Assembly: GCF_000426645.1 (NCBI RefSeq)
Contig: NZ_KE384549.1
Location: forward strand, 146,001 to 210,000
Direction of reading: 5' to 3'
Source: Nakamurella lactea DSM 19367
GTDB taxonomy: Bacteria > Actinomycetota > Actinomycetes > Mycobacteriales > Nakamurellaceae
Length of the DNA: 64,000 bases
This document shows positions 63,952-64,000 of this stretch, piece after piece. How positions within the stretch are numbered: position 1 is the stretch's first letter; every line of letters starts with the position of its first letter. A program made the translations under genes and the position numbers. The notes beneath the pieces were generated by a model. It was given only the letters and a program-made list of their open reading frames with translations. It did no database searches and had not been told where the DNA came from.

Positions 63952-64000
63952 GTGTCCATCGAACCGCAGACCGCACCGAGCCCAGACCGGCCCGCCTCGA
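63952..64000 (+). CDS. start of an unidentified gene, cut by the window
   Basis: A GTG at 63952 opens a frame reading VSIEPQTAPSPDRPAS to the window edge. Upstream, CGGAAACA occurs twice (63897-63904 and 63914-63921), 17 bp apart, and could be an activator site. In mycobacteria tyrS follows the glycosylase gene, so tyrS is a reasonable guess, but 16 residues do not allow identification. Confidence 0.3.
   Translation, partial: MSIEPQTAPSPDRPAS

Overview
The window is high-GC DNA of an actinobacterium. A WhiB regulator, an actinobacterial integration host factor (mIHF), coenzyme F420 biosynthesis (fbiA-fbiB), a PriA without visible helicase motifs, GTG starts, ATGA/GTGA gene overlaps and many apparently leaderless genes all point that way. 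From memory, gene order follows two or three blocks of the Mycobacterium chromosome: the manA-manB-whiB2-fbiAB block, the mihF-gmk-rpoZ-coaBC-metK-priA-fmt-rsmB-rpe-rib block, and the infC-pheST-arg block. Accessory genes and missing members show it is not a standard mycobacterium. Genus cannot be fixed from the sequence.

Region 1 (1-13.5 kb) is a surface-polysaccharide locus. It holds two tandem GT4 glycosyltransferases with unusual N-terminal extensions, a coupled coiled-coil protein, two adjacent GDP-mannose 4,6-dehydratase paralogues, a GDP-mannose pyrophosphorylase, two YbhN/AglD-like membrane proteins, three small methyltransferases, a secreted beta-sandwich protein and a further GT4 enzyme. 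Together they suggest a GDP-(6-deoxy)mannose-based glycan made at the membrane.

Region 2 (13.8-27.2 kb) runs from F420 biosynthesis (fbiA, an unusually short fbiB, a coupled Nudix gene), an M50 protease and whiB2 into the mannose-phosphate genes (manB, Trm112-like, SIS-like, manA). An amino-acid permease and a stand-alone biotin carboxylase follow. ManA, ManB and ManC here would supply GDP-mannose to region 1.

Region 3 (27.4-45.3 kb) is a housekeeping series: mihF, gmk, rpoZ, coaBC, metK, priA, fmt, rsmB, rpe, ribE, ribBA, ribH and a PH-domain gene. It is interrupted at 31.5-38.8 kb by a VOC dioxygenase-like gene, an SRPBCC/ArsR pair, a zinc-ribbon SDR and a GT1 glycosyltransferase. ribD is absent from the riboflavin group.

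Region 4 (45.3-64 kb) holds infC-rpmI-rplT with a long structured leader, a SpoU methyltransferase, an HxlR/methyltransferase pair, a PemK-like gene, pheST, two genes of loose function, and argCJBDFR-H without argG. A 3-methyladenine glycosylase and the first codons of one more gene end the window.

I saw no phage, insertion sequence, CRISPR array, rRNA or tRNA gene. The most unusual non-coding items are a 97-bp near-perfect palindromic element before rpe, a second palindrome before the biotin carboxylase gene, four 26-bp hairpin repeats after priA, four 17-bp repeats joining argF to argR, and paired TTGAA/TTCAA operators. No complete undescribed defence or metabolic system is evident.
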